A DNA stretch of 64,000 nucleotides from Marinobacter salarius (GCA_000831005.1 CP007152.1:4526001-4590000), one strand, 5' to 3'. Counted from the stretch's first letter, positions 42,552 through 51,725 are shown. Translations and numbers: made by a program. Notes: generated by a model not told the origin, from the letters alone.

Positions 42552-43031
42552 ATGACGAGAAGAATCCTGATATCGATAATCGTAGTAGGCTGGATAGTAG
42601 CCTCGATTCAGCTGATCCGAACGGTATTCAGCACTACTCTTGATCATGGGGTTTTGTCGATAGCGAGCATAACTCTCGGTTTGCTGTTAGCAACAGGGCT
42701 CAAAGTGGTCTTCAGTAAAAGAAAGGTTGCTTTCAATTGGCCTATAGCGGCTTTCGTTTTGGTGTTCCTGTCAACCACAGGCATTGCCTTGCTCAACTAC
42801 CAATTGGCCTCATCGCACGATCAGAAAAAGGATTTTATCGTCAAAGGTTCGGGTGAGAGGGCAATACGATACAATTTGATTGAATACGTCGTGCTTACTG
42901 ATGGAAACGTCTCATTCACCTTTACGGGATTCGATAAGGAATCAAAGCCACGGGCGGGGGATGCCTTAAAGGGCGTGGTGAGGAAAGGTTTTTTTGGATT
43001 CGATATTGTAGAGATAGAAGATCAATCATGA
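42552..43031 (+). CDS. Hypothetical membrane protein, cassette-encoded
   Basis: 159 residues with three hydrophobic segments near residues 5-25, 35-53 and 65-83 (for example ILISIIVVGWIVASIQLI and FVLVFLSTTGIALLNYQLA), then a soluble C-terminal domain of about 75 residues with EYVVLTDGNVSFTFTGFDKE. No family recognised. ATG at 42552 lies only 5 nt after the attC core, so translation would depend on a distal leader. Between attC-like sites 5 and 6. Confidence 0.65.
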   Translation: MTRRILISIIVVGWIVASIQLIRTVFSTTLDHGVLSIASITLGLLLATGLKVVFSKRKVAFNWPIAAFVLVFLSTTGIALLNYQLASSHDQKKDFIVKGSGERAIRYNLIEYVVLTDGNVSFTFTGFDKESKPRAGDALKGVVRKGFFGFDIVEIEDQS

Positions 43032-43051
43032 GACTGGGAGTCAAACCAGCT

Positions 43052-43122
43052 TCTAACCAATGGGTGAAGCCGACCGGCACTACGCTGCGCTCCGTACCGG
43101 CGGCTTACCCACGGCGTTATGT
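43052..43122 (+). other. attC-like site 6
   Basis: Left TCTAACCAATGGGTGAAGCC, central hairpin GACCGGCACTACG / CGTACCGGC, right core GTTATGT after CACGGC. Different sequence type from sites 4, 5 and 7. Confidence 0.7.
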
Positions 43123-43138
43123 GTAAGGAAAGCCGAAC

Positions 43139-43435
43139 ATGGAAGAGATAGGCGTAGGCATAATTGGCTGGCTACTGAAATTACTCGGTTTAGCTGCAAG
43201 ATCAATGGTTTGGCTCGTCGTCGCGGCTTGGGAATACCTTATAGTGAACTTGGCCTGGTATTTTGGTTGGCCCATTTGTCGGGCACTGAGCATTGGGCAT
43301 TTTCCGAAAACGGAGATTGGCAATGGTGACAATGCCTCACTGACGGAAGCAATTTTGGTTTGCCTGGTTGGTTTAGCAGTACCGTTCACCATTGCGGTGC
43401 TCCTCGCTCCGTGGGAGAACTTTGGTGCGTCGTGA
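43139..43435 (+). CDS. Hypothetical small membrane protein, cassette-encoded
   Basis: 98 residues: a long hydrophobic N-terminal stretch (about residues 5-50, IGWLLKLLGLAARSMVWLVV then WYFGWPICRA) and a second near the C-terminus (ILVCLVGLAVPFTIAVLLAP). No family recognised. ATG at 43139 follows AAGGAAAG. Between attC-like sites 6 and 7. Confidence 0.6.
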   Translation: MEEIGVGIIGWLLKLLGLAARSMVWLVVAAWEYLIVNLAWYFGWPICRALSIGHFPKTEIGNGDNASLTEAILVCLVGLAVPFTIAVLLAPWENFGAS

Positions 43436-43444
43436 ATGCATGCC

Positions 43445-43531
43445 ACATAACCAGTCGCTTAAGTCTGTTCCCGGCCTAGCGGCCGTCCACCGGACGCCCT
43501 TGTCAGGGCGCCGCTTAGCTCAGCGTTAGGC
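43445..43531 (+). other. attC-like site 7
   Basis: Left CATAACCAGTCGCTTAAG, centre CACCGGACGCCCTTGTCAGG, right CGCCGCTTAGCTCAGCGTTA with core GTTAGGC. Closely like site 4. Confidence 0.8.
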
Positions 43532-43548
43532 TTTCATTTGGAGATAGC

Positions 43549-43935
43549 GTGAGATTTATACTTTTCTTACTGATTATTCCTAGTTTATGTTTCGCTGACG
43601 AATACGTGTGGAAAGACGAATGTGATCGCGACCAAAGAAGCATGAATATTTGCACGGGCGAGATGTTGAAGTTTTACGAAGAACAGCTAAGTCGTTTGTA
43701 TTTGGTTCAAATGAATCACCTGCAAACTGAAAGTAGAAAAACACTGTTTAGAGAAGCCCAAAACGCGTGGGAAAGCTTTCGAGATAAAGACTGTTTGTAT
43801 TCAGTGGGAAAAAGAGAAAATTCCGGCTCGATTTGGCCTGCTGCACAAAACGCTTGCCTTGCAGAACGGACAAAGTCGAGGGTTGAGCAACTAGAGGCGT
43901 ATGTGGCGTGCCGGGAAAATGGCTGTCCATACTAA
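43549..43935 (+). CDS. Secreted LprI/DUF1311-like protein, cassette-encoded
   Basis: 128 residues. Signal peptide (RFILFLLIIPSLCFA), then a mature part with CDRDQRSMNICTGEMLKFYE, AQNAWESFRDKDCLY and six spaced cysteines, resembling the DUF1311/LprI N-terminal family, some members of which inhibit lysozyme. GTG start at 43549 with TTTGGAG 7-9 nt upstream; no ATG fits. Between attC-like sites 7 and 8. Lysozyme inhibition is family-level inference only. Confidence 0.7.
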   Translation: MRFILFLLIIPSLCFADEYVWKDECDRDQRSMNICTGEMLKFYEEQLSRLYLVQMNHLQTESRKTLFREAQNAWESFRDKDCLYSVGKRENSGSIWPAAQNACLAERTKSRVEQLEAYVACRENGCPY

Positions 43936-44019
43936 GCCTAACCAGTGCAGGCACGGCGACGCCCACTACATTGCGCCTTCGGCTCCATTCCGTGAGCGCG
44001 CATGCTGCAAGCGTTAGCT
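43936..44019 (+). other. attC-like site 8
   Basis: Left CCTAACCAGTGCAGGCACGG, central stem ATTGCGCCTTCGGCTCCATT, right GCATGCTGCAAGCGTTAGCT. It is the reverse complement, with small changes, of site 9 at 44480-44562. Confidence 0.8.
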
Positions 44020-44479
44020 GCTTTGAATGTGAGTGTGGCCTTTTTCTTGGTTGAGGGTGGTTTTTGGAGAGTGCACATGTGCGGCTTGCAATATCTTCAG
44101 AGAAAGTCTCAGGCCCGCTTTGAGGCTTTCTGGGGAGCGTAATGAGGGCTGAAACCACTACGGCTTGCTGTAGTTTGGTGTGTTTCCCCTGAAGTCTAAA
44201 ATTGAGTATTATTCGGTTAAAGGTTTTGCGGGCTTTTCTGGAGGCTGGCTGGGCGCACAACTCATTGCTCGCGCTGTTCGCATTGAGTCATGCTGGGCAT
44301 GTACTATCTTGCTACGTCGAGGCGCGCCAAAGCTACTCGCATTAATGGCAGCTTTGCATGTCATTGATGCCAGCATAAAAGTTACGGGGCGTCGCATTCA
44401 GGTTGGGTAGTCCACAGCGGGTTCCCTGAATCATACATCAGCTAATAAATGAAATAACGAAACTCATACGGCTGATGAC
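44020..44479. other. Centre of the inverted cassette arrays, no confident gene
   Basis: 460 bp between two oppositely oriented attC-like sites. It contains a 10-bp hairpin (GAAAGTCTCA / TGAGGCTTTC at about 44100-44132) and a 76-codon plus-strand frame (44180-44410) lacking known features. No integrase gene, no clear attI. Function unknown. Confidence 0.4.
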
Positions 44480-44562
44480 TCATAACGCCTGCAGCATGCG
44501 CGCCCTTGGAATGAAGCCGAAGGCGCAATGTAAAGGGCGTCGCCGTGCCTGCACTGGTTATG
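44480..44562 (-). other. attC-like site 9 (inverted)
   Basis: On the minus strand: left CATAACCAGTGCAGGCACGG, stem ATTGCGCCTTCGGCTTCATT, right CATGCTGCAGGCGTTATGA. Same type as site 8, opposite orientation. Confidence 0.8.
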
Positions 44563-45490
44563 CATTTTGCGTGAGCACCGGCGAAAACCCAGCTCGAACA
44601 GTTTCAATAATCTGTGATGCCCATGATTCGTACTTTAGACGGTCAGGGCTACCTGATCTTTGCTTTTTTTGAGACACAACCACTCTAATATTACTTTGAA
44701 TGTTGATGACGCCCTGGTTCATTTCTCCATAATCCAATCTGAGGGTCGAGCCAATGTAGGAAGGAACGGCAAAACTCGTTCCATCTTCAACCTCAAAATC
44801 AATTGCTATTCGAACATGGGGATTCTCGAAAATCAGGTCATCACCACTGGTCGTAGCAACTGTATTGGGCGGTAATGTTAAGCCATTAGTAATACCAACG
44901 CCCTCAGAGATATCGAAGTCGTCTACTCCTATCTTTAGAGCGTTTTTAAGTTGCGCGATTGAGTAGTAAGAGTTCTGGCCAGCGCCTTCCTCCGAGTTAT
45001 TGAACTGGACCTGCTTCTTACCTCTGAAAGCTTTGACATCTGGATTCCAGTCCGGATATTCAGACAACAAATGACCAACTACCGACACTCTCAAAAATTC
45101 AGCGAGATTTTTTTTGAAGGCCGCTCTTTCATCATCAGTTAATTGGGGAATACCTGCATTCTCGCTAGTTCTCGTAAGGTTCAAGGATGAAGTCAACTTT
45201 TCTCGATTAAATACGATGAAGCTGGATTTCATCGGCAACTCTGAGTAGACATCAACGCAATTCGGCGTGAGTGTTAGGTGTGGCTGAATCACATCTACAC
45301 TCTCTTCGTTCTTCAACGAAAACCAGAGGTTAAGAGAAAACATCACAAATGCCGCAGCTAAAGCTGTGTAGGAAAAAACTAAGTCTTTCGCGTTAACGTT
45401 CTTTCCAACGACCGTAACACCAATCCAGACGATAGCGATGAACAGCACGATCATTGGTGCGACGAAACCCATGAAACTTACGCCTTTCAA
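44558..45490 (-). CDS. Hypothetical membrane-anchored protein, cassette-encoded, TTG start
   Basis: 310 residues. Two N-terminal transmembrane helices (MIVLFIAIVWIGVTVV and YTALAAAFVMFSLNLWFSL) and a large soluble domain with no family I recognise. A strong AGGGAGG lies 7 nt before TTG at 45490, so that start is preferred to the ATG at 45472, which has no ribosome site. First cassette of the minus-strand array; its stop overlaps attC-like site 9, and site 10 lies upstream. The largest cassette gene in the window. Confidence 0.65.
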   Translation of the reverse strand: MKGVSFMGFVAPMIVLFIAIVWIGVTVVGKNVNAKDLVFSYTALAAAFVMFSLNLWFSLKNEESVDVIQPHLTLTPNCVDVYSELPMKSSFIVFNREKLTSSLNLTRTSENAGIPQLTDDERAAFKKNLAEFLRVSVVGHLLSEYPDWNPDVKAFRGKKQVQFNNSEEGAGQNSYYSIAQLKNALKIGVDDFDISEGVGITNGLTLPPNTVATTSGDDLIFENPHVRIAIDFEVEDGTSFAVPSYIGSTLRLDYGEMNQGVINIQSNIRVVVSQKKQRSGSPDRLKYESWASQIIETVRAGFSPVLTQNA

Positions 45491-45507
45491 AAAACTACCT
45501 CCCTAGT

Positions 45508-45607
45508 GCATAACGCTGAGCTTAGCGGCGCCCTTGTAATGGAGGCGAAGCCGCAATGAAAAGGCGTCCGGCGGCCATCGGCCGCGTACTACAGCGCTTT
45601 GTTAAAT
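45508..45607 (-). other. attC-like site 10 (inverted)
   Basis: Plus-strand view: CATAACGCTGAGCTTAGCGG, centre GGAGGCGAAGCCGCAATG, then GGCGTCCGGCGGCCATCG and right GTTAAAT. About 100 bp; same family as site 11. Confidence 0.78.
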
Positions 45608-45609
45608 TT

Positions 45610-45927
45610 TTAGACCAGAAAAATGGCTGAAACCAACCCTACCAAGACTAAAAATGTTGATGCCCACATGAGTGCCCTGCGGCGTGCGGGTCTGAGTACA
45701 CGATAGTGCCTCAACCAGTAATGACCTGCCAAAATTCCCGAAACACCGAACCACAAGGCGGAAACGAGGAAAGCACTGTAACCCTGATAAGTAACACTCG
45801 AGCCGCGCCCCCAAAAAACTGCCTCGGAGTTCAGAAGAAGAAGCACCGTATAGCCAGACAGGAAAACAGGCAGAACAATGCCGAGTGAAAGTGCCTCGAT
45901 TTTCTTAAAACGCGGAATCGTATCCAT
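45610..45927 (-). CDS. Hypothetical small membrane protein, cassette-encoded
   Basis: 105 residues with three hydrophobic segments (LGIVLPVFLSGYTVLLLL, YSAFLVSALWFGVSGILAGH, ALMWASTFLVLVGLVSAIFL). No family recognised. ATG at 45927 (MDTIPRFKKIE) is chosen because upstream codons lie in attC-like site 11. Between attC-like sites 10 and 11. Confidence 0.6.
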   Translation of the reverse strand: MDTIPRFKKIEALSLGIVLPVFLSGYTVLLLLNSEAVFWGRGSSVTYQGYSAFLVSALWFGVSGILAGHYWLRHYRVLRPARRRALMWASTFLVLVGLVSAIFLV

Positions 45928-45937
45928 GACCGCCTGA

Positions 45938-46038
45938 AATTTAACGCTGAGCTTAGCGGCGGCCTTGTAATGAAGGCGAAGCCGCAATGAAAAGGACGTC
46001 CGGCGGCCATCGGCCGCGTACTACAGCGACTGGTTATG
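45938..46038 (-). other. attC-like site 11 (inverted)
   Basis: Plus-strand view: TTTAACGCTGAGCTTAGCGG, GAAGGCGAAGCCGCAATG, CGGCGGCCATCGGCCGCG, then CTGGTTATG. Nearly the same as site 10. Confidence 0.78.
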
Positions 46039-46414
46039 TTTTGGCATGATTGTACGCGTAATATTTGAACAATAATGCCTGAAACAATGCTGCCAACCCG
46101 AACACAATGGCGGCTTCGAATTGTGCTAGAGCGTAAATCGCCAGCGTAAACATGGTGACGGCGATGACATACCACACGAGCCTACCTCCCCCAAATCGAC
46201 AAATAAGCCAGTGGGCTGGAAAACCTACAAGAACCCACCCTGCAATCGAAATAAGGAGATAGACGCTATAAAAAAGCAAAAAGAACATACCCAAACCAGC
46301 TAGCCCATCGACTGAATTTGGAATGCCCATTTCAACGACCGCGTAAATCGGGACAATCAGTGAAGCTACCAGAACAGCTTTCAGAACGCCCCCGTCCCAG
46401 TTGCCCAGGTTCAT
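46034..46414 (-). CDS. Hypothetical membrane protein, cassette-encoded
   Basis: 126 residues, four probable transmembrane segments (VLKAVLVASLIVPIYAVVEM, MFFLLFYSVYLLISIAGWVL, VWYVIAVTMFTLAIYALA, IVFGLAALFQALLF). No family recognised. ATG at 46414 is preferred over ATG at 46432 because GAGGG lies 5-9 nt upstream. Between attC-like sites 11 and 12. Confidence 0.62.
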   Translation of the reverse strand: MNLGNWDGGVLKAVLVASLIVPIYAVVEMGIPNSVDGLAGLGMFFLLFYSVYLLISIAGWVLVGFPAHWLICRFGGGRLVWYVIAVTMFTLAIYALAQFEAAIVFGLAALFQALLFKYYAYNHAKT

Positions 46415-46428
46415 AGGTCCCTCAAGAA

Positions 46429-46506
46429 ACATAACGCAAAGCTTTGCGGCAATTTTGGAGCCGCGAAGCGTGGAAAAATTGTCCGCCAACAGCGACTTGT
46501 TAACAG
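46429..46506 (-). other. attC-like site 12 (inverted)
   Basis: Plus-strand view: ACATAACGCAAAGCTTTGCG, centre GAGCCGCGAAGCGTGG, right GTCCGCCAACAGCGACTTGT followed by TAACAGG. Sequence differs from the other sites but the layout is the same. Confidence 0.7.
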
Positions 46507-46517
46507 GAAGCCACAGT

Positions 46518-46994
46518 TTAAGAACAGGCTTTTAGCTCTCGCTGCTCTTCAATCATCTGCTCAGATGAAGATTTCAGTTCGGCCACAGATTTCGCTACTG
46601 CTCCCCAAAATCGGTCACGGGTCGCTTTCGATGACTTGGACTCTTTGATCCAAATGTAATGATCAATCCGGTCTGAAACACTAAAAAAGTCGGCGCCATA
46701 GGTCGCCAAGCTTTCATGCGCCACCCACGGAGCCAGCTCAGCTGAACAATGAACTACCTTTCCGCGGCGATCCCTCAAAAAGCTGGCAATTTCCAAAAGA
46801 AACGTATCATTACCAGGATCAAGCAATCCATTATCGAAGTTAAGTTTACTGTCAAGTTTCTCGAATAATTCAACGCACGAAATAGCCTCCTCGGAGAGCA
46901 TTTTCATATCAGTTGCCGAGCCGCAGGTACTGCTGAATAAGGGAGTGGATATAACTAGAAGAGCGCCGAGAAAGAAAAACTTTAATGCCTGCAT
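46518..46994 (-). CDS. Hypothetical secreted protein, cassette-encoded
   Basis: 158 residues with a signal peptide (MQALKFFFLGALLVISTPLF, cleavage near SSTCG). Mature part is helical with four cysteines, one right after the signal peptide and one at the C-terminus. No lipobox is clear and no family recognised. ATG at 46994 lies just inside the attC-like site 13 side. Last cassette before the IS21 element. Confidence 0.62.
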   Translation of the reverse strand: MQALKFFFLGALLVISTPLFSSTCGSATDMKMLSEEAISCVELFEKLDSKLNFDNGLLDPGNDTFLLEIASFLRDRRGKVVHCSAELAPWVAHESLATYGADFFSVSDRIDHYIWIKESKSSKATRDRFWGAVAKSVAELKSSSEQMIEEQRELKACS

Positions 46995-47002
46995 TCGTGT
47001 CT

Positions 47003-47114
47003 CATTTTCCTGTTAACTCTTGCATAAGCTGCCCCAGTGGCGTGGAGCCAGTTGTGGTAACGTTCGCGAAGCGAACCACAACTGGTGGAGCGTCACTGGG
47101 GTCAGCTTGATGCA
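47003..47114 (-). other. Candidate attC-like site 13 / large imperfect palindrome, cut by IS21
   Basis: Minus-strand core GTTAACA lies at the start side of the preceding cassette gene. Then two ~45-bp arms (CAGCTTATGC ... and GCATCAAGCTGACC...) fold around TTCGCTTCGCGAA. Long imperfect arms and the core fit attC, but the far end is replaced by the IS21 terminus at 47117. Confidence 0.5.
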
Positions 47115-47348
47115 GGTGCGTATTCCGCGCCATCGTGACCACCCATTCCGTTTGAACGTGACCGCCTGTTCCGGGCGATCGTGACCGCTCATTCCGTTTT
47201 ATCGTGACCGATTTCGGGTTGTTTTCCGGAATCGCCGGTCACGATGCCGGAATCATCGGTCACGTTCCCCCGGAACCACTGCCAAAGCGCTGGAATTCTT
47301 CAACTTAATCCGGCATACCCCCTTCCTTTTTATCACGAGGAAGAGCGG

Positions 47349-48892
47349 ATGCCGGTTGCGAGGATTTCCATGCGACAGATTATCGAGGTCTTGCGCCTCA
47401 AGTACGAAGCAGGCCTGAGCCATGAGCGCATTGCCCGCGCCTGCGGTCTCTCCAAAGGTGTGGTTGGCAAGTACGTCAATCTTGCCCAGGCCCATGATGT
47501 GACCTGGCCGTTGCCAGAGGATGTTGATGAGGTCGGGCTGGAAGCACTGCTGTTCCCGGCCAAGACCCCTCCTGCACGCTTTACCGAACCTGATTACTTC
47601 CAGGTCCACCAGGAACTGAAGACCAAGGGCGTCACCCTGCAACTGCTCTGGGCCGAGTACGTAGAACGCCACAGCGACAAGGCCTATCGCTACAGCCAGT
47701 TCTGCCACCATTACCGGCTCTGGCGTGGCCGGCAGCGGCGCAGCATGCGCCAGGTCCATCGAGCCGGTGAGAAGATCTTTATCGATTACTGTGGCCCCAC
47801 TGTGCCAGTGGTGGATCGTTCCACCGGTGAAATGCGTAAGGCTCAGGTCTTTGTCGCCGTGCTTGGAGCGTCCAGCTATACCTTCGCCGAGGCTACCTGG
47901 AGCCAGTCCCTGCCGGACTGGATTGCCTCCCACCAACGGATGCTGGCGTTCTACGGCGGTGTAGCTGAATTGCTGGTTCCTGACAACCTCAAGGCAGCGG
48001 TCACCAAGCCGATCGATATACCCCGAAGATCAACGAGACCTACGCCGAACTGGCCGCCCACTACCAGACTGCCGTATTACCGGCACGCCCCTACAAACCC
48101 AAGGACAAGGCGAAAGCTGAAGCCGCCGTACTGCTGGTCGAGCGCTGGATACTGGCCCGGTTACGGCACCGGATGTTCTTCTCCCTGGCCGAACTGAACT
48201 CGGCCATTGCCCAGTTGTTGCCGGCGCTGAACCAGCGCCCGTTCCAGGGGCGCTCCGAGAGCCGCCAGAGCTTGTTCGAGTCACTGGATCGCCCAGCTCT
48301 GAGACCTCTGCCCGCAACACCCTATGTCTATGCCGAGTGGTGCAAAGCGCGACCGGGCATTGACTACCACATCGAGATCGACAAACGGCTGTACAGCGTG
48401 CCTCACGCCCTGGTGGGTGTGAAGCTGGATGTTCGGGTGACCGATACGTCCGTTGAGGTCATGCACAAGGGACAACGGGTAGCCTTGCATTCTCGCCACG
48501 GCAAGAGCCGCTTCGTGACCCTGACCGAACACATGCCCAAGTCGCATCAGGCCCATCAGAACTGGTCACCGGGACGCTTCCTGAACTGGGCCAAGGACAT
48601 CGGCCCCGCCACGTTGGATGTGGTGCAGGGACAGCTCAAGGATCGGCCGCATCCGGAACATGGTTACCGGGCCTGCCTGGGTCTGCTGAACCTCAGTCGT
48701 CGCTACAGCCGTGACCGCCTTGAGCAGGCTTGTGACCGGGCGTTGGCTATCAACTCGGCCAGTTACCAGAGCATCACCTCGATCCTAAAGCAGGGGCTGG
48801 ATCAACTCCCGCTGCCCCTAGCTGAGGAAGAGCCGGAACTGACCGATCTGCCTGTTCACACCAACGTTCGTGGCCCCCACTACTACCACTGA
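47349..48892 (+). CDS. istA: IS21-family transposase IstA, element A (frameshift near 48020)
   Basis: DDE transposase. Helix-turn-helix region in HERIARACGLSKGVVGKYVN, catalytic Asp in IDYCGPTVPV and LLVPDNLKAAV, and the Glu in the later KAKAEAAVLLVERW segment; the C-terminal beta domain has DKRLYSVPHALVGVKLDVRV. The frame shifts at about 48020, between LKAAVTK and INETYAELAAHYQTAVLPAR. Corrected length is about 514 residues. ATG at 47349 follows AGGAAGAG. istB begins 15 nt after its stop. Confidence 0.88.
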
Positions 48893-48906
48893 TCCCGGAG
48901 AGACTG

Positions 48907-49660
48907 ATGCTGACTCAAAACACCCTCGACATCCTGCGCCAACTCAAACTGACGGGCATGTGCGATGCGCTGGAACAACAACGATCCCAACCTGAGACCC
49001 ACGACCTGGCGTTCGAGGAACGACTGGCCCTGTTGGTGGATCGTGAAGTGCTGCACCGCGAAAGCCGGCGACTGGAGCGGCTGCTCAGGGCCGCCCGTCT
49101 ACGTGTGCCGGCCTGCATCGAAGACATCGATTACCGCCACCCACGAGGCTGGAGCGTTCTCGCATGGCGGGTCTGGCCAGCTGCGACTGGATCCGCCAAT
49201 CCCTGAACCTGTGCATCACCGGCCCGACAGGTTGTGGCAAGACCTGGCTGGCGTGTGCCCTGGGTAACCAGGCCTGCCGGCAGGGCCTCTCGGTTCGTTA
49301 CCTGCGGGTACCGCGCCTGTTCGAACAACTGCGCATCGCTCATGGCGATGGTAGCTATGCCCGACTAATGAATCAGTTGCTTAAAACCGACCTGCTGATC
49401 CTGGACGACTGGGGCATGCAAAAGGTGACCGCGCAACAACGACAGGATCTGATGGAAGTGATTGAGGACCGCCATGGCCGGGGCTCAACCCTCATTGCCA
49501 GCCAGTTACCAACGGAGCATTGGCACGACTACATCGCTCCGCCACGCTGGCAGACGCCATCCTGGATCGGCTTCTGCACGGCGCTCACCGACTCAATCTA
49601 AAGGGGGAATCACTGCGAAAAGCGAAAGCACAAAAACCGGAATCGGTTGACCCATCGTGA
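48907..49660 (+). CDS. istB: IS21-family helper ATPase IstB, element A (two frameshifts)
   Basis: AAA+ ATPase that activates IstA. Walker A GPTGCGKTW, Walker B LLILDDWG, and a C-terminal DAILDRLLHGAHRLNLKGES read after a shift at about 49543. Another shift lies at about 49155. Corrected, about 251 residues ending SVDPS with TGA at 49658-49660. ATG 48907 follows GGAGAGACTG. Confidence 0.87.
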
Positions 49661-49845
49661 CCGCTCAGAGTACAAAACCCACTCCAGTGTGATGGCCGTG
49701 TGCAAATCGGTCACGATCCCCGGAATGACCGGTCACGTTCGCCGGAATACGCAGGTCCGCCGTATCACGGATTTTCTGAGTGGCTCCAGAGACCAGGATG
49801 ACTCGGCTGCGGCCGCTCCCGGACGTGCAGACGGAGGTGTGGCTG

Positions 49846-51280
49846 ATGACCGTTAAGGTATTGCTGGCCACTGTGATGGCGTTGTCACTTGGTGGCTGCT
49901 CACTCGCGCCGACTGTTGAGAAACCCGAGCCGTCGGTGCCGGAAAACTGGTCTTCCGCACGACTTTCGGCGAACGAGAAACTCCCCCTGGATTGGTGGCG
50001 TGGCTTTGGCGATCCGGCGCTTGTCACCCTTGTTGAAGAGGCGCTTGGTGCCAACAGCGACCTGCAACTTGCTGCTGCCAGGGTCGCCGAAGCACGGGCG
50101 CGCCTTACCGGGCAGCAGGCGGAACAATATCCGCTTCTGGAGGTAGAGGGCTCTGCGGTGCGCCAGGGGCCGAGTGAGGAGGTGGTCAACAGCGCTGGTG
50201 GTGGTCAACCCTTCAACGATATCCAGGTCGGTGGGGTGCTATCGTACGAGCTGGATCTGGGGGCGGCTTGCGAATGCCAGCGAAGCAGCCCGGGCGCGTC
50301 TCCTGGCCAGTGCAGCGAATCGCGAGGCCGTGCGACTAGCCGTGATTGGTGAGGTAGCCAATGGTTACTTCAATTTGCGTGCGCTTGATCGTCAGATCGA
50401 CATCACCGAACGCACCGTGTCATCCCGCCGCGAATCGGTCGCCCTGCAACGGGCCCGGTCCGAAGGAGGCGAGGTTAACGAGTTGGTCCTGCGGCAGGCT
50501 GAAGCCGAGCTTGCAGCCGCTGAATCCGAACTTCCGAGGCTTCGCCAGCAGCACGCCCTTCAGCGAAACGCCTTGGCAGTGCTTCTGGGGCGAGATCCAC
50601 AACAGATTGTACGGAGTGATATTTCCGTGGCGGATACCATTGGTGAGATGAATGTTCCGGGCAGCGTCCCTGCCGGCCGGCCGGCGGATCTGATGGTCCG
50701 CCGACCTGACATTGCGGCAGCCGAACAGGAGTTGATAGCGGCCAACGCCGAAATCGGTGTTGCCCGGGCGGCGTTCCTGCCCAGGATTTCGTTTGAGGGC
50801 CTGCTGGGCCTGCGAAGTGCCTCCGGTGGCGACTTGTTCCAGGGCTCCGCATCCACTTGGCAGTTGGGCGGCTCGTTAGTCGGCCCGTTGCTGGACTTTG
50901 GGCGTTCCGAGGCACTGGTCAATCAGGCGGAGGCGCGTCAACGCCAGGCCCTGATTGCGTATCGTCAGGCCATTCAAGTGGCGTTTCGGGAGGTGCTCGA
51001 CGCTATGGCCGGGGTGCGTGGTACCGAAGATCGCTTGGAAGCGCAGGCCCGGCAGGTAGCAGCACTGCGAAGCACAACTAAACTTGCGCGATTGCGCTTT
51101 GAGGGGGGCGCGTCCAGTTACCTGGAGGTGCTGGACGCTGAACGAAGCCTGTTTACAACCGAACTTGATCTCGTGGAAACGCGGCGTGATCAATTGCAGT
51201 CAACGGTTAATTTGTATCGAGCTCTGGGCGGGGGTTGGCAGAGTTCGTTACAATCTTCTGATTATGCAAACACTGACTGA
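49846..51280 (+). CDS. RND-type outer-membrane efflux lipoprotein, left copy (frameshift near 50260)
   Basis: OprM/NodT-family channel. The signal peptide ends in lipobox LSLGGC, so the mature N-terminus is lipidated. Family features: NWWRGFGDP-like WWRGFGDPALVTLVEEAL, DLQLAAARVAEARARL, YELDLWGRLANASEAAR (across a lost base near 50260), and RRPDIAAAEQELIAANAEIG in the second repeat. Corrected length is about 478 residues. The preceding short open tail up to 49856 is probably the C-terminus of a lost RND permease, with which its ATG overlaps. Its stop overlaps the MarR start by 17 nt. Confidence 0.88.
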
Positions 51281-51725
51281 TTCAGACAGGCGTTTTATTG
51301 AGCGCCTCGGTCTTCAGGCTCAATCTGAAGGCTTTTCCCGCATCGCTGGCCAACTTTGGGCGACACTTATCGTGTCGGATGGTCCCGTCAGCTCATCGCA
51401 GCTTGTGGATACGTTGCGCGTCAGTAAGGCGAGCGTCAGTACGAATACGTGCTTTCTTGAAAGACTCGGCATTGTTGAACGTCGAACAATGCCGGGTGAA
51501 CGCCAGGATTTTTTCGCGATTCGTCCCCATCCTTACGCTGCCTTGGTGGAAGGGCAGATAGAACGGCTCGAGGCCAGAAAGGAGGTGATTGCCGAAGCCA
51601 AGGCAACCATTACCAATGAACAAACGCTTGCCAAGCTGACTGATCTCGATCAGTTCTACACTCTGTATTATGAGAGCTCCAAAGACCTTCTGAAGCAGCT
51701 GAAATCTCAAAGTCCGAGGTCATAA
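51264..51725 (+). CDS. MarR/GbsR-type transcriptional regulator, left copy
   Basis: 153 residues, intact. Winged-helix core with EGFSRIAGQLWATLIVSDGP, VSSSQLVDTLRVSKASVSTN and LERLGIVERRTMPGERQDFF, then a helical tail. The pattern of a SxRIAGxLWGxL start is like GbsR-family repressors. Start overlaps the efflux gene, so the two are co-translated; it probably represses the efflux operon. The mirror copy lies at 52903-53368. Confidence 0.82.
   Translation: MQTLTDSDRRFIERLGLQAQSEGFSRIAGQLWATLIVSDGPVSSSQLVDTLRVSKASVSTNTCFLERLGIVERRTMPGERQDFFAIRPHPYAALVEGQIERLEARKEVIAEAKATITNEQTLAKLTDLDQFYTLYYESSKDLLKQLKSQSPRS

Larger units (their letters stand above)
47117..49753 (+). mobile_element. IS21-family element A
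   Basis: Terminal inverted repeats begin TGCGTATTCCG at the left (47117) and end as its complement CGGAATACGCA at the right (49753). Inside both ends are several repeats with core CGTGACC, as in IS21-type ends with multiple transposase sites. It carries istA and istB. GCAGG occurs at both outer junctions, so a short target duplication is possible but unclear. Confidence 0.8.

Noticed and set aside
44180..44410. 76-codon plus-strand frame in the centre of the array
   Set aside because: Non-ATG start, no family, no flanking attC in the right orientation; too weak to call.
40809..47114. CRISPR array
   Set aside because: Repeats are 60-100 bp palindromic sites, unevenly spaced with genes between them and with GTTRRRY-type cores; they fit integron attC sites, not CRISPR repeats, and no cas gene is present.
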